This document shows, piece by piece, positions 21,719 to 29,295 of a stretch of DNA of 36,981 nucleotides. Under the pieces are notes generated by a model. It was not told the DNA's origin. It was given only the letters and a program-made list of their open reading frames with translations, and made no database searches. The stretch's first letter is position 1, and every line of letters begins with the position of its first letter. Position numbers and translations under genes: made by a program. The stretch lies in the IMG/VR virus record IMGVR_UViG_3300018469_000001, positions 64,001 to 100,981 of that record; one strand, written 5' to 3'. This stretch comes from a virus.

Positions 21719-22912
21719 ATGACGACCACGACACTGGCCCGCACGCACTTCACTTCCACTGTGGAGGGCATCGACGCCCGCACCACCGACATCCGCACCC
21801 TGTTCGGCGGCGGCATGACACCCGTCGCCGAGTCGACCCGCAAGACCGGCATTGACTTCTACGGCCGCCGCGAGTGGGACTCGATGCTGCTGGAGGCCGA
21901 GCAGTTCATGGAGACCATCAGGTCGGGCAGCCGCGGCGTGCACGTCTTCACCGAGGCCATGTCCACCGACCTGTTCCCCCAGCTCTTCGGCGACTCGCTC
22001 GACCGGCAGCTCTACGGGGCGTACACCGCGGCGCCGGTCACCTGGCGCAACTACGCCCGACGCGCCATGGTCAACGACTTCCGGGACGTGAAGCGGTTCG
22101 CCCTGTCCGGGATCCGTGGTCTGCTGACCCGCACCCCGGAGCTGTCCGAGCACGAGCGGCGCACCACCGACGAGGCCGTCTACACCTACGCGGTCAACAA
22201 GTACGAGGCCGGCTTCGGCTTGTCTTTCGAGGCCATGGTCAACGACGACCTGGACGCGTTCGCCCGGCTCCCCCGCGACCTGGCGCAGTCCGCCGTCGAC
22301 TCGGAGGAGTACTTCGTGACCGGCCTGTGGGCCGGCGCGTCCGGGCTGAACACAACCAACTTCACCGTCGACAACGACAACATCCTCACCGGCAACCCGG
22401 CGCTGACCAGGGCATCGCTCCAGGCTGCGATCACGAAGCTGATGCAGCGGGTCGACGAGCGGGGCAACCCGATCCCGGTCACCGCGGTCGAGCTGGTGGT
22501 CGGCCCGGGTCTGGCCCTACAGGCACAGGAGATCATCTCGGCGACCGAGTACCGGTCGGTCGACGGCTCCGGCAACGTCACGATCATCACCGGGAACGGC
22601 ATCGCGGCGAACCTGCGGGTGTCGGTCAATTTCTGGCTGCCGTCCGTGGCGACCACCGCGAACGCCGACACCACCTGGGCGGTCTTCGCCAACCCCGACT
22701 CGTCCGGCCGCCCCGCCCTGGAAATCGGTTTCCTGAGGGGTTACGAGCAGCCCGGCCTGTACGAGAAGGTGCCGGACATGCGGCGCATCGGCGGCGGCGA
22801 AGTGCCGTGGAGCTTCAACCACTCCCAGCAGGAGAAAAAGGTCCAGCACATCTTCGGCGGCACCTTCGTCGACCCGCGCATGGTGATCGGGTCCAACGGA
22901 TCGGAGTCCTGA
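21719..22912 (+). CDS. Major capsid protein
   Basis: The main shell protein has 397 residues, a usual length for HK97-fold subunits, and starts at ATG 21719 behind GAGAGG. The middle shows the expected mix of helix and long loops: TDLFPQLFGDSLDRQLYGAYTAAPVTWRNYARR, VNDFRDVKRFALSGIRGLL, then TYAVNKYEAGFGLSFEAMVNDDLDAFARLPRDLAQSA. It ends in GFLRGYEQPGLYEKV and VQHIFGGTFVDPRMVIGSNG, the typical capsid C-terminus with G-x-x-x-V-D-P-R. The GFGLSFEAMVNDDLDAF block is reminiscent of Mu-type capsid subunits. It lies directly after the decoration gene and before the accessory connector genes. Confidence 0.92.
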   Translation: MTTTTLARTHFTSTVEGIDARTTDIRTLFGGGMTPVAESTRKTGIDFYGRREWDSMLLEAEQFMETIRSGSRGVHVFTEAMSTDLFPQLFGDSLDRQLYGAYTAAPVTWRNYARRAMVNDFRDVKRFALSGIRGLLTRTPELSEHERRTTDEAVYTYAVNKYEAGFGLSFEAMVNDDLDAFARLPRDLAQSAVDSEEYFVTGLWAGASGLNTTNFTVDNDNILTGNPALTRASLQAAITKLMQRVDERGNPIPVTAVELVVGPGLALQAQEIISATEYRSVDGSGNVTIITGNGIAANLRVSVNFWLPSVATTANADTTWAVFANPDSSGRPALEIGFLRGYEQPGLYEKVPDMRRIGGGEVPWSFNHSQQEKKVQHIFGGTFVDPRMVIGSNGSES

Positions 22913-22915
22913 CCC

Positions 22916-23359
22916 GTGGCCCGCGCAGATGGCGGGCCGTCGTTCGACCAGCGGGTCGCCGCCGCGAAACTCTCCCCGCAGCAGCGGGAGAACGCGGCGG
23001 CGACCCTGCTGCTGGCCGGCCTGGTCGACGAGCTGTGCGGGCTGATCCGCGAGCAGAACGACCACCTGGCCGAACAGAACGACCTGCTCGACGACATCCG
23101 CAACGGCCGCCGCGGCGAGCGCTCGTCGGCGGGCGGGCCCGCCGACGAGGAGAAGGCAGGTGGCGCCGTGCGTATCACTGAACCCGAAATCCCGCCACCC
23201 GACGACGACACCGACGGCCGGCCCGTGGCCGAACCGTCCCCGCCCGCGCAGGCCACCGGGGGCGCGCCCGCCAAGAAGGCCGCCGGTAAGGCGACGCCGG
23301 CCAAGAAGACCACCACCGCGGCCGCGCGTCGGCCGCGCGGCACGACCGGGAAGGGGTAG
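22916..23359 (+). CDS. Coiled-coil protein with basic Ala/Lys tail
   Basis: This 147-residue product starts at GTG 22916, 3 nt after the capsid stop. A helical part (LSPQQRENAAATLLLAGLVDELCGLIREQ) runs into a coiled coil with NDHLAEQNDLLDDIRNG. After that comes an acidic Pro-rich linker and a histone-like basic tail, PAKKAAGKATPAKKTTTAAARR. No family is recognised. Similar two-part proteins occur beside capsid genes in actinophages. The basic tail might bind DNA (inference). The next gene begins 3 nt after its stop. Confidence 0.65.
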   Translation: MARADGGPSFDQRVAAAKLSPQQRENAAATLLLAGLVDELCGLIREQNDHLAEQNDLLDDIRNGRRGERSSAGGPADEEKAGGAVRITEPEIPPPDDDTDGRPVAEPSPPAQATGGAPAKKAAGKATPAKKTTTAAARRPRGTTGKG

Positions 23360-23362
23360 CCG

Positions 23363-23821
23363 ATGGCCTCCGTGGTCGCCAACATCAGCAAGGGGCGGGT
23401 GGCGGCATACGCCGCGATCGTCCAGGGTGCCAGCGGGTCGGTCGTGGCGATCCCCCTGCTGACCACCGGCATCGTGTCCGACGACGCGTTGCAGGACTAC
23501 GACACCGTCGAGGATCTGCTCGCCGGCGCCACCAACGAGAACACCACGATGACCCGCAAGACCCTGGCCTCCGTCACGGTGTCGGTCAACGACACCACCA
23601 ACGTGACCAGCGTGGACGCCACCGACCCGTCCTGGACGTCCGGGCAGATGGGCGGCGGGGCGATCTCCAAGCTGTGCCTCGCCTACAGCCCGGCCGGCGC
23701 CGTCGATGACGGCGACCTGATTCCGCTGGTGTACCTGGAGGCGTCGGTCACCCCGGACGGCAACGCCTGGACGTACCAGTTCGACGCATCCGGCTGGTAT
23801 ACGGCCAGCAACCCGGCGTAA
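23363..23821 (+). CDS. Beta-rich structural protein
   Basis: This 152-residue product starts at ATG 23363 behind AAGGGG, 3 nt after the previous stop. It begins MASVVANISKGRVAAYAAIVQ and continues with TLASVTVSVNDTTNVTSVDATDPSWTS, GGGAISKLCLAY, DGDLIPLVYLEASVTPDGNAW, ending YQFDASGWYTASNPA. It is strand-rich and reads like a small virion protein that packs on the capsid or neck. I do not recognise the family. It is followed by an 11-bp hairpin. Confidence 0.65.
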   Translation: MASVVANISKGRVAAYAAIVQGASGSVVAIPLLTTGIVSDDALQDYDTVEDLLAGATNENTTMTRKTLASVTVSVNDTTNVTSVDATDPSWTSGQMGGGAISKLCLAYSPAGAVDDGDLIPLVYLEASVTPDGNAWTYQFDASGWYTASNPA

Positions 23822-23835
23822 GCCCGCCGCGGCGA

Positions 23836-23868
23836 GGCACCCGACGGAAACGTCCGGCGTCGGGTGCC
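23836..23868 (+). terminator. Perfect 11-bp hairpin after the capsid gene block
   Basis: The arms ggcacccgacg (23836-23846) and cgtcgggtgcc (23858-23868) are exact complements around an 11-nt loop, starting 15 nt after the stop of the 152-aa gene. No T-run follows. It may lower read-through into the next gene or protect the capsid mRNA end. Confidence 0.6.
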
Positions 23869-23903
23869 CGCTGCGGCGTCCCCACGGTGTGAGGAGGGGC
23901 GCG

Positions 23904-25778
23904 GTGGCCAGGCTCTACACCCTCGGCTGGGAGATCAGCAGCGTCTCGTCCGGGCTGGACGTCCCCAACCGGACGACCACCTCGGCGACCCTGTCCACGT
24001 CGGTGTTCCGGTCCGGGCTGCGGTCCGGGCGGATCAGCTCGCTGGTGTCGGCGACCCGGTCCGGGTGGGGCGGGCAGTTCGTATCCGCCCTGTCCGACGG
24101 GCCGTACTACGCCCGGTTCGCGTTGCGGGTCGCCACCGCACCCAGCGCCGCCAACATGATTTTTGCGTTCATCGCCGGCGCGTCCGTGGCCGCCACCTCC
24201 GCCAACGACGGATCGATCAAACTCAACTCGGATCGGACGTTGGCGCTGTTCGCCAACGCCTCCCAGGTCGGCAGCGCCAGCGCCGCCCTGACCCTCGACA
24301 CCTGGTACGTCGTCCAAGTGCTGTACGACAACAGCCCGGCGTCCGGGTCGAAGGTGCTGCGCGCCTACCTCAACGGTGTCGAGTTCGCCGGCACCGCCGT
24401 CAGCACAAACGTGGGCGGTACGACCAACGGGTTCGCTATCGGCGGCAACCTGGTCGCCGAGGCCCAAACCCAAGGCGACTGGCACTTCGATGACCTGGCC
24501 ATCAACGACGGCACCGGCGGCGTCGAAGACGGGCTCCCCGACCACAACGGCAAGGTCATCTACCTGCGGCCGGACGGCACCGGCGACAGCAACCAGTGGC
24601 TCGACACCGCCGCGGCTGCCGGCTCAGCCAACAACTACCAGCTCGTCGACGAAACCGCCCCCAACGACACCACCGACCTGGTCCAGACGGTCACCAACAA
24701 CCACCTGGACCTGTACGCCATGGAGTCGGCCGGGGCCGCCGGCATGTCCGGCGGAGACGCCGTCAACGTCGTCCAGGTGTACGGCCGCAGCCGCAACAAC
24801 GTCGCCGACGCTACGACCGCCTGGTCGCCGGTCGTGGTCAAGACCACCGGCGGCACCCAGTCGACCGGCACCGCGTACGTGCCGAACACCACGACGTGGC
24901 GCACCGGCTCCGTCCAGTCGGCCAGCCAGATCGCACCGAACCACACCCTGTACGTCGATCCGGACGGCGCGGCGTGGACGCAGGCGACGCTGGACACCAT
25001 GCAGGTCGGCCCCAAGCTGACCGTGGCCGGCACCAACCGGGCGCAGGTGTCGGCGATCTGGGCGGTGGTCGACTACACGCCGACCAACAGCTACGCCGGC
25101 GACGTCGCGGAGGAAACCGACACCGCGGTCACCGGCGCCGGGGTCAAGACCACCACAGCCGGAGTCGCCGCCGAGACGGACACTGCGGTCCCCGGCGCCG
25201 GGGTCAAGACCACCGCGGCCGGGGTGGGCGCCGAGACGGACACCGCGACCGCAGGGGTCGGCGCGAAGACCGGCACCGCCGGCGTCGCCGCGCAGCTCGA
25301 CACCGCCGTCACCGGCGCCGGGGTCAAGGGCACCCCGGCCGGGGTGGCAGCCGAGACCGACACGGCGGTCACCGGGGCGGGCACCAAAACCACCGCTGCA
25401 GGGGTCGGCGCCGAGGCCGACACCGCAGTCGCCGGCGCCGGGTCGAAGACGACCACGGCCGGGGTCGGCGCGCAGCTCGACACCGCCGTCACCGGGGCAG
25501 GGGTCAAGGGCACCGCGGCCGGGGTGGCAGCCGAGGCCGACACGGCGGTCACCGGCGCATCGGCCGGCACCGCGGACGGCGACATCGCCGCCGAGGTCAA
25601 CACCGCCATCACCGGCGCCGGCGTCAAGACCACCGCAGGCGGGGTCGCCGCCGAAGTCGACACCGCGGTCCACGCCGCGCTGACCCACGTCCCGGTGCTC
25701 ACCGCGTACGTGCGCACCGGCACCACCACCGCAGCCGCCCGCAGCGGCACCACCACGTCAGGAGTGAGACGCCGATGA
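23904..25778 (+). CDS. LamG-like protein with ten 20-residue repeats
   Basis: This 624-residue protein starts at GTG 23904, five bases after GAGGAGGGG. Residues 1-220 look like a LamG/concanavalin-type jelly roll (LGWEISSVSSGL, PYYARFALRVAT, TWYVVQVLYDN, LRAYLNGVEFAG, WHFDDLAIND). Residues 220-395 form a second beta domain. From about residue 400 to 592 there are ten tandem repeats of 20 residues with consensus GVAAETDTAVTGAGVKTTAA, followed by a Thr/Ala-rich end. The repeats would form a regular extended rod or solenoid. LamG-like modules often bind sugars, so a head-attached or neck-attached adhesion protein is a fair guess. It precedes the connector gene with a 4-nt overlap. Confidence 0.75.
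   Translation: MARLYTLGWEISSVSSGLDVPNRTTTSATLSTSVFRSGLRSGRISSLVSATRSGWGGQFVSALSDGPYYARFALRVATAPSAANMIFAFIAGASVAATSANDGSIKLNSDRTLALFANASQVGSASAALTLDTWYVVQVLYDNSPASGSKVLRAYLNGVEFAGTAVSTNVGGTTNGFAIGGNLVAEAQTQGDWHFDDLAINDGTGGVEDGLPDHNGKVIYLRPDGTGDSNQWLDTAAAAGSANNYQLVDETAPNDTTDLVQTVTNNHLDLYAMESAGAAGMSGGDAVNVVQVYGRSRNNVADATTAWSPVVVKTTGGTQSTGTAYVPNTTTWRTGSVQSASQIAPNHTLYVDPDGAAWTQATLDTMQVGPKLTVAGTNRAQVSAIWAVVDYTPTNSYAGDVAEETDTAVTGAGVKTTTAGVAAETDTAVPGAGVKTTAAGVGAETDTATAGVGAKTGTAGVAAQLDTAVTGAGVKGTPAGVAAETDTAVTGAGTKTTAAGVGAEADTAVAGAGSKTTTAGVGAQLDTAVTGAGVKGTAAGVAAEADTAVTGASAGTADGDIAAEVNTAITGAGVKTTAGGVAAEVDTAVHAALTHVPVLTAYVRTGTTTAAARSGTTTSGVRRR
25102..25680 (+). repeat. Tandem 60-bp repeats inside the LamG-like gene
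   Basis: About ten copies of a 60-nt unit run in frame. A higher-order 180-nt period is visible: the units around 25261-25380 and 25441-25560 are far more alike to each other than to their direct neighbours (both contain cgcagctcgacaccgccgtc). This points to recent multiplication of three-unit blocks. Confidence 0.85.
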
Positions 25779-26455
25779 CCACCGGCAACCCGCGCGAACT
25801 GTGGATCGACGGTGTGTTCGTGCTCGAGTGGGACCTGATCTCGGTCGAGACCGGGGAGCCGCTCGACGACGCCGACGTGGCCGGCACCGTCACCCCGCCA
25901 TCCGGGTCGACCGCCGCCATGCAGGTCGACCACGAGACCGGGTCGGCGACCTGGCGGATCTCCTACTCCCCCACCGCGGCCGGCACCTACGGCTACCGGG
26001 TGGTCGCCACCGTCTCGGGGGCGCCGGCCGGCGCCATCGGCGGCATCTTCGTCGTCAACCGCGACACCACCGGCGCCGCCCCGATCGAGCTGGATCCGAC
26101 CACCCCGGTCGGGCTGGTTCGGCTGCTCATCACCGACACCGACGAGGCGTTCCCGCTGTTCACCGACGCGCAGCTCGTCGCGTTCCTGACCGCCGAAGGC
26201 GATGTGGTAAAGCGCGGCGCCGCGCTCGCCTTGGAGACCATCGCCACCTCCGAGACGCTGATCGGCAAAAAGATCACTACGCAGGATCTGTCGACGGACG
26301 GGCCCGCGGTGGCCAAGGCGTTGATGGACCGGGCGAAGGTGCTACGCGGCCAGGCCGACACCGAGGCCGGGCCGGTCGACGATCCCGATCAGTACGGATT
26401 CGACTACGTCGATTTCCCCACCTCGTCCAGCTACCCCAGCGTGCGCTGGTCATAG
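25775..26455 (+). CDS. Head-tail connector with N-terminal Ig-like domain
   Basis: ATG 25775 overlaps the previous stop (ATGA). The 226-residue product has two parts. Residues 1-100 form an Ig-like domain: RELWIDGVFVLEWDLIS, ADVAGTVTPPSGS, ATWRISYSPTAAGTYGYRVVATV. Residues 105-226 form a helical connector of the gp6/gp15 type: VGLVRLLITDTDEAFPLFTD, QLVAFLTAEGDVVKRGAALALETIA, then DLSTDGPAVAKALMDRAKVL. Connectors of this type form a ring under the portal; the added Ig-like domain is likely surface-exposed. A same-frame extension upstream runs through the repeats and is not coding. Confidence 0.82.
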   Translation: MTTGNPRELWIDGVFVLEWDLISVETGEPLDDADVAGTVTPPSGSTAAMQVDHETGSATWRISYSPTAAGTYGYRVVATVSGAPAGAIGGIFVVNRDTTGAAPIELDPTTPVGLVRLLITDTDEAFPLFTDAQLVAFLTAEGDVVKRGAALALETIATSETLIGKKITTQDLSTDGPAVAKALMDRAKVLRGQADTEAGPVDDPDQYGFDYVDFPTSSSYPSVRWS

Positions 26456-26531
26456 CGCATGAGCCCGCTGCTGTCCCCGCGCCCGTGACCGGGCACGGAA
26501 CCAATCCCCGCACGCCCAGAGGAGAATCGTC

Positions 26532-26855
26532 ATGGCCGAAATCGCCGTCATCACCTTCCCGCCGGACGGCAGCCAGATCGAGCTGGAGGCGGCCGCAGCC
26601 TCCGACACCGCGAAGTGCGGCTCGAACCGGATGCTGATGGTCAACAACGGGTCCGGCGCCGACGTGGATGTCACTATCTCGGTGCCCGGCAACACCGAGG
26701 TCGGTGAGGCGGAGCCAGACAACGTCGTGACCGTGCCGGCTGGCGAGATGTGGGGAATCCCGCTGCTCGACGTCTACAAGGACCCCACCGACCGGCTCGC
26801 CCACATCGCCTATGAGTCGACAACCACCGTCACCGTCGGCGTGCTGGAAATCTGA
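26532..26855 (+). CDS. Small beta-sandwich virion protein
   Basis: This 107-residue product starts at ATG 26532 with AGAGGAGA upstream. It has strands EIAVITFPPDG, CGSNRMLMVNNGSGADVDVTISVPG, NVVTVPAGEMWGIPLLDVY, and STTTVTVGVLEI. The pattern of a stand-alone beta sandwich with M-L-M-V-x-N-x-S/G and V-x-V-P-A-G-E matches small accessory virion proteins often found between connector genes in actinophages. The family is not named here. The 76-nt gap before it holds only a weak short hairpin. Confidence 0.65.
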   Translation: MAEIAVITFPPDGSQIELEAAAASDTAKCGSNRMLMVNNGSGADVDVTISVPGNTEVGEAEPDNVVTVPAGEMWGIPLLDVYKDPTDRLAHIAYESTTTVTVGVLEI

Positions 26856-26885
26856 CCCACGCCGCAGGGAGAGGGGGCGGTCGGC

Positions 26886-27326
26886 GTGCCGCTGTCCAAC
26901 ACCCGCATCATCCACCCGCGGTGGCGGCCGCACCACGAGCCCGCCGTTCACGGCACCATGACCGCCCGGGTGCGGCTGTCCAAGCCCGCCGCGTTGGGCA
27001 CCCGCAACACGACCACCGGGGCCACGCCGCTGCTGGCCGAAACCCGCTACTACGAGGGCCCGGGCCGGGTCCAGACGCAGGGCGGCGGGTCGCCGTCGGA
27101 GTCGCTGGCCGACCGGGAGGTCGACACCGCCCCGTACCTCGTGGCGGTGCCCGTCGACCTGGACGGGGCGACCCCTGAGCGCGGCGACCTGGTCGACGTC
27201 CTGGAGGCCGACGACCCGCTGCTCGTCGGGACGCGGCTGTACGTCACCACCGTGCCGAAAGCGACCGTCATCCTGCAACGCAACCTGGGCTGCGACGACC
27301 ACCAGCCCACCACGCCCGGGGGGTGA
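26886..27326 (+). CDS. Head closure-like protein (DUF6093-like)
   Basis: This 146-residue product starts at GTG 26886 behind GGGAGAGGGGG. The N-terminal motif NTRIIHPRWRPHHEPAVHGTM is what I know from the DUF6093-type head closure proteins of Streptomyces and related phages. The rest is beta-rich: TARVRLSKPA, YEGPGRVQTQGG, YLVAVPVDLDG, GDLVDVLEADDPLLVGTRLYVTTV. Head closure proteins plug the connector after packaging and bind the tail. Position between connector and gp10-like gene fits. It overlaps the next gene by 4 nt (GTGA). Confidence 0.75.
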   Translation: MPLSNTRIIHPRWRPHHEPAVHGTMTARVRLSKPAALGTRNTTTGATPLLAETRYYEGPGRVQTQGGGSPSESLADREVDTAPYLVAVPVDLDGATPERGDLVDVLEADDPLLVGTRLYVTTVPKATVILQRNLGCDDHQPTTPGG

Positions 27327-27736
27327 TCGCTGTGGCGTCGGTATGGGTTGAGGGCGTCGAAGAGATGAACAAAGTTGCGGTGGAGCTGCGCCACAAGAAC
27401 AGGCGGATCGGCGCGCAGGGCGCCGCGGTGGTCAAGGCCGCAGCGTTTCAGGTGGAGGCCACCGGCAAGCTGTTCTGCCCGGTCGACACCGGCCACCTGA
27501 AATCGACGATCGGGCCGCCCAACTTTTCAGGCGACGGCCGGGGCGGCGCCATGGAAGCCGAGATCAGCGCCACCGCCCGGTACGCCATCTATGTCGAGTT
27601 CGGGACCAGGAACATGGCGCCGCACGCGTTCATGGGGCCCGCCCTGGACCGGGTCTCCCCCGGCTTCGTCGCCGCCGTGTACGCGATCTCCGACCCGTTC
27701 GACGGCGGCCTGGTCGGAAGGCGCGGCGGTGGCTGA
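27323..27736 (+). CDS. HK97 gp10-like neck or tail completion protein
   Basis: The start is GTG 27323, overlapping the previous stop. The 137-residue product shows the HK97 gp10 signature: an N-terminal helix (MNKVAVELRHKNRRIGAQGAAVVKAAAFQVEATGK), then CPVDTGHLKSTI, then YAIYVEFGTRNMAPHAFMGPAL. In this family P-V-D-T-G-x-L-x-x-S/T and Y-x-x-Y-V-E-F-G-T are the fixed points, and the protein is part of the neck or the tail terminator interface. It overlaps the next start by 8 nt. Confidence 0.85.
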   Translation: MIAVASVWVEGVEEMNKVAVELRHKNRRIGAQGAAVVKAAAFQVEATGKLFCPVDTGHLKSTIGPPNFSGDGRGGAMEAEISATARYAIYVEFGTRNMAPHAFMGPALDRVSPGFVAAVYAISDPFDGGLVGRRGGG

Positions 27737-28178
27737 CCTGGAGCCGTCCCGGCTGCACGCCGCCGCGCTGGTGACCCTGGCCACCGCGCAGCTCGTCGAG
27801 CTGGGCGCCGCCCTGACCGTCTACCTGGATCAGGTCCCACGCGAGCCGACCTACCCGTACGCGGTGTTCTGGAGCTCTCCCGCAGGCCCGTACGCGTCCG
27901 GCGAGCGGATGGCCGGGTGGGGGCAGGACGTGGAGACCGTCACCCAGGCGACGGTTGCGGGGCTGACCCGCCTCGACGTGATCGGCGGGGTCGACCGGCT
28001 CGCCCGGGCGCTGCACCGCCGCCGGCCCGCCATCGCCGGCCGCACGGTGGGCGACGTCGACCTCGACGGTGTCCCGGCGGCGCCGGCCCGCGACCCCGTC
28101 CCGACACCTGACGGTCAGGAGGTCTGGACGACGCCTGTGATCTTCCGCTTCGCATCCAGCCCAGTTACTAACGAGTAA
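27729..28178 (+). CDS. Tail terminator-like protein
   Basis: The start is GTG 27729 inside the end of the gp10-like gene. The 149-residue product reads LHAAALVTLATAQLVELGAALTVYLDQVPREPTYPYAVFW, VETVTQATVAGLTRLDVIGGVDRLARAL and VWTTPVIFRF. The order helix, strand with P-x-x-P-Y-x-V, then a helix that follows the ring subunit fold, and the place between gp10-like and major tail genes, fit a tail terminator (tail completion) protein that caps the tail tube. The assignment is by position plus weak pattern. Confidence 0.7.
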   Translation: MADLEPSRLHAAALVTLATAQLVELGAALTVYLDQVPREPTYPYAVFWSSPAGPYASGERMAGWGQDVETVTQATVAGLTRLDVIGGVDRLARALHRRRPAIAGRTVGDVDLDGVPAAPARDPVPTPDGQEVWTTPVIFRFASSPVTNE

Positions 28179-28194
28179 GGGAGCGTGACCCGGC

Positions 28195-28686
28195 ATGGCC
28201 GACGACACGATCGACACCAGGCCGGGAGTGGTCCCGGCCGATCTCAAGACTGGACCCGACGGCGCCGCCCCCGACCTGGGCGGCCGCCGCGCGTGGATCT
28301 GGTGCCGCGGACCGTTGGGAGACCGGTCGGACTTCCGGTCCGACCGGCTGGAGGCGGCGGCCCGCCGCGGCTACCAGCCGGTGCCCGACTACCCGATCAA
28401 TTTCGGTGCGTCGGCCCGGCCCGGTAAGGCGCACACCAGCAAAGGGGACGACAGTCCGCCGGCCGAGCTGGCGGGGACGTTCAGCGACGGCGGTGCCTCG
28501 ACCGGAACGGTAGGCGGCGAGTCGGTCCAGGTCGACGTGCCGTCGGACGGCGCGCAGACCGAGGCGGCGGCGAACACCGCCGAGCAGCCCGTCGAGCCTG
28601 ACACCGCCGACCCGGCCGCCGTGCCCGACGACGGCGACGACCAGGCCGCCAAGACCACGACGACCCGGAAGCGGGGCAACCGATGA
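28195..28686 (+). CDS. Hypothetical protein with disordered acidic/basic tail
   Basis: This 163-residue product starts at ATG 28195 with AAGGGAG upstream. The folded part is short: RRAWIWCRGPLGDRSDF, RLEAAARRGYQPVPDYPINF. The second half is a Ser/Thr/Ala/Asp-rich linker ending TTTTRKRGNR. The acidic linker followed by a basic end is like the protein at 22916. The gene overlaps the major tail gene by 4 nt (ATGA), so it may act in tail tube assembly. The family is not recognised. Confidence 0.6.
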   Translation: MADDTIDTRPGVVPADLKTGPDGAAPDLGGRRAWIWCRGPLGDRSDFRSDRLEAAARRGYQPVPDYPINFGASARPGKAHTSKGDDSPPAELAGTFSDGGASTGTVGGESVQVDVPSDGAQTEAAANTAEQPVEPDTADPAAVPDDGDDQAAKTTTTRKRGNR

Positions 28687-29189
28687 CGCAGCCGATCCCC
28701 ACCGCCGTCACGACCAACGGGACCATGCTGGCCCTGTTCGTCGAGACGCTGGCCGACTACACCGCGCCCACCGTCGCCGAGCTGACCGCCGGCTCCGTCA
28801 TCGACCTGACCTGCTACATCACCGGCGAGGGTCTGACCACGGAGACGACTGAAAACAACGTCGAGGATCCGCGGCTGTGCTCGAGGCAGATTTACGAGGC
28901 CCGCGGCGACTTCACCAACACCCTCGAGCTGACGTACGTGTTCAACCCGGCCAGCCCAGCCGACGACGAAGCCCGGCTGGGGATGCCGCCGGGCACCGCC
29001 GGCTACATCGCCATCCGGTGGGCGCGTGAACACGAGCTGGCGATCGCCGCCGGCCACGAGTTCGACGTGTACCCGGTCGAGATGGGCGAGCAGCGCAAGC
29101 AGACCCCCGCCCGAAACGGCGTCCACCGGATCATGCAGAAGCCGTTCGTCGTCGGCGAGGTCGCCCGCGACGTGGCCGTCATCGCATAA
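28683..29189 (+). CDS. Major tail (tube) protein
   Basis: The tail tube is built from hexameric rings of this subunit. The 168-residue product begins MTQPIPTAVTTNGTMLALFVE and shows GSVIDLTCYITGEGLTTETTENNVEDPRLCSR, YEARGDFTNTLELTYVFNP, GTAGYIAIRWAREHE, and FDVYPVEMGEQRKQTPARNGVHRIMQKPFVVGEV. A strand-rich domain with the central helix-free layout and the place just ahead of the chaperone pair fit the phage tube protein fold. The ATG overlaps the previous stop, and a strong hairpin follows. Confidence 0.85.
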   Translation: MTQPIPTAVTTNGTMLALFVETLADYTAPTVAELTAGSVIDLTCYITGEGLTTETTENNVEDPRLCSRQIYEARGDFTNTLELTYVFNPASPADDEARLGMPPGTAGYIAIRWAREHELAIAAGHEFDVYPVEMGEQRKQTPARNGVHRIMQKPFVVGEVARDVAVIA

Positions 29190-29205
29190 CCGGCCGGACT
29201 TGATC

Positions 29206-29249
29206 GTGCCGGCCCGTACGTCCCCGGGCGGGAGCGTACGGGCCGGCAC
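29206..29249 (+). terminator. Perfect 15-bp hairpin after the major tail gene
   Basis: The arms gtgccggcccgtacg (29206-29220) and cgtacgggccggcac (29235-29249) are exact complements around a 14-nt loop, 16 nt after the stop. There is no T-run. This is the longest perfect stem in the window. A partial terminator that sets the ratio of tube protein to chaperones, as known in other phages, is likely. Confidence 0.7.
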
Positions 29250-29295
29250 CCCGCCTCATCCCGCCCATCCCGCCCGAGAATCGAGACCGACGATC

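Noticed and set aside
25102-25680. CRISPR array
   Set aside because: The 60-bp repeats are in frame, directly adjacent without unique spacers, and encode a regular peptide repeat.
24596-25774. Upstream continuation of the connector frame
   Set aside because: It is a shifted reading of the repeat gene, rich in Arg/Gly/His, and the ATGA overlap at 25775 with the previous stop is the natural start.
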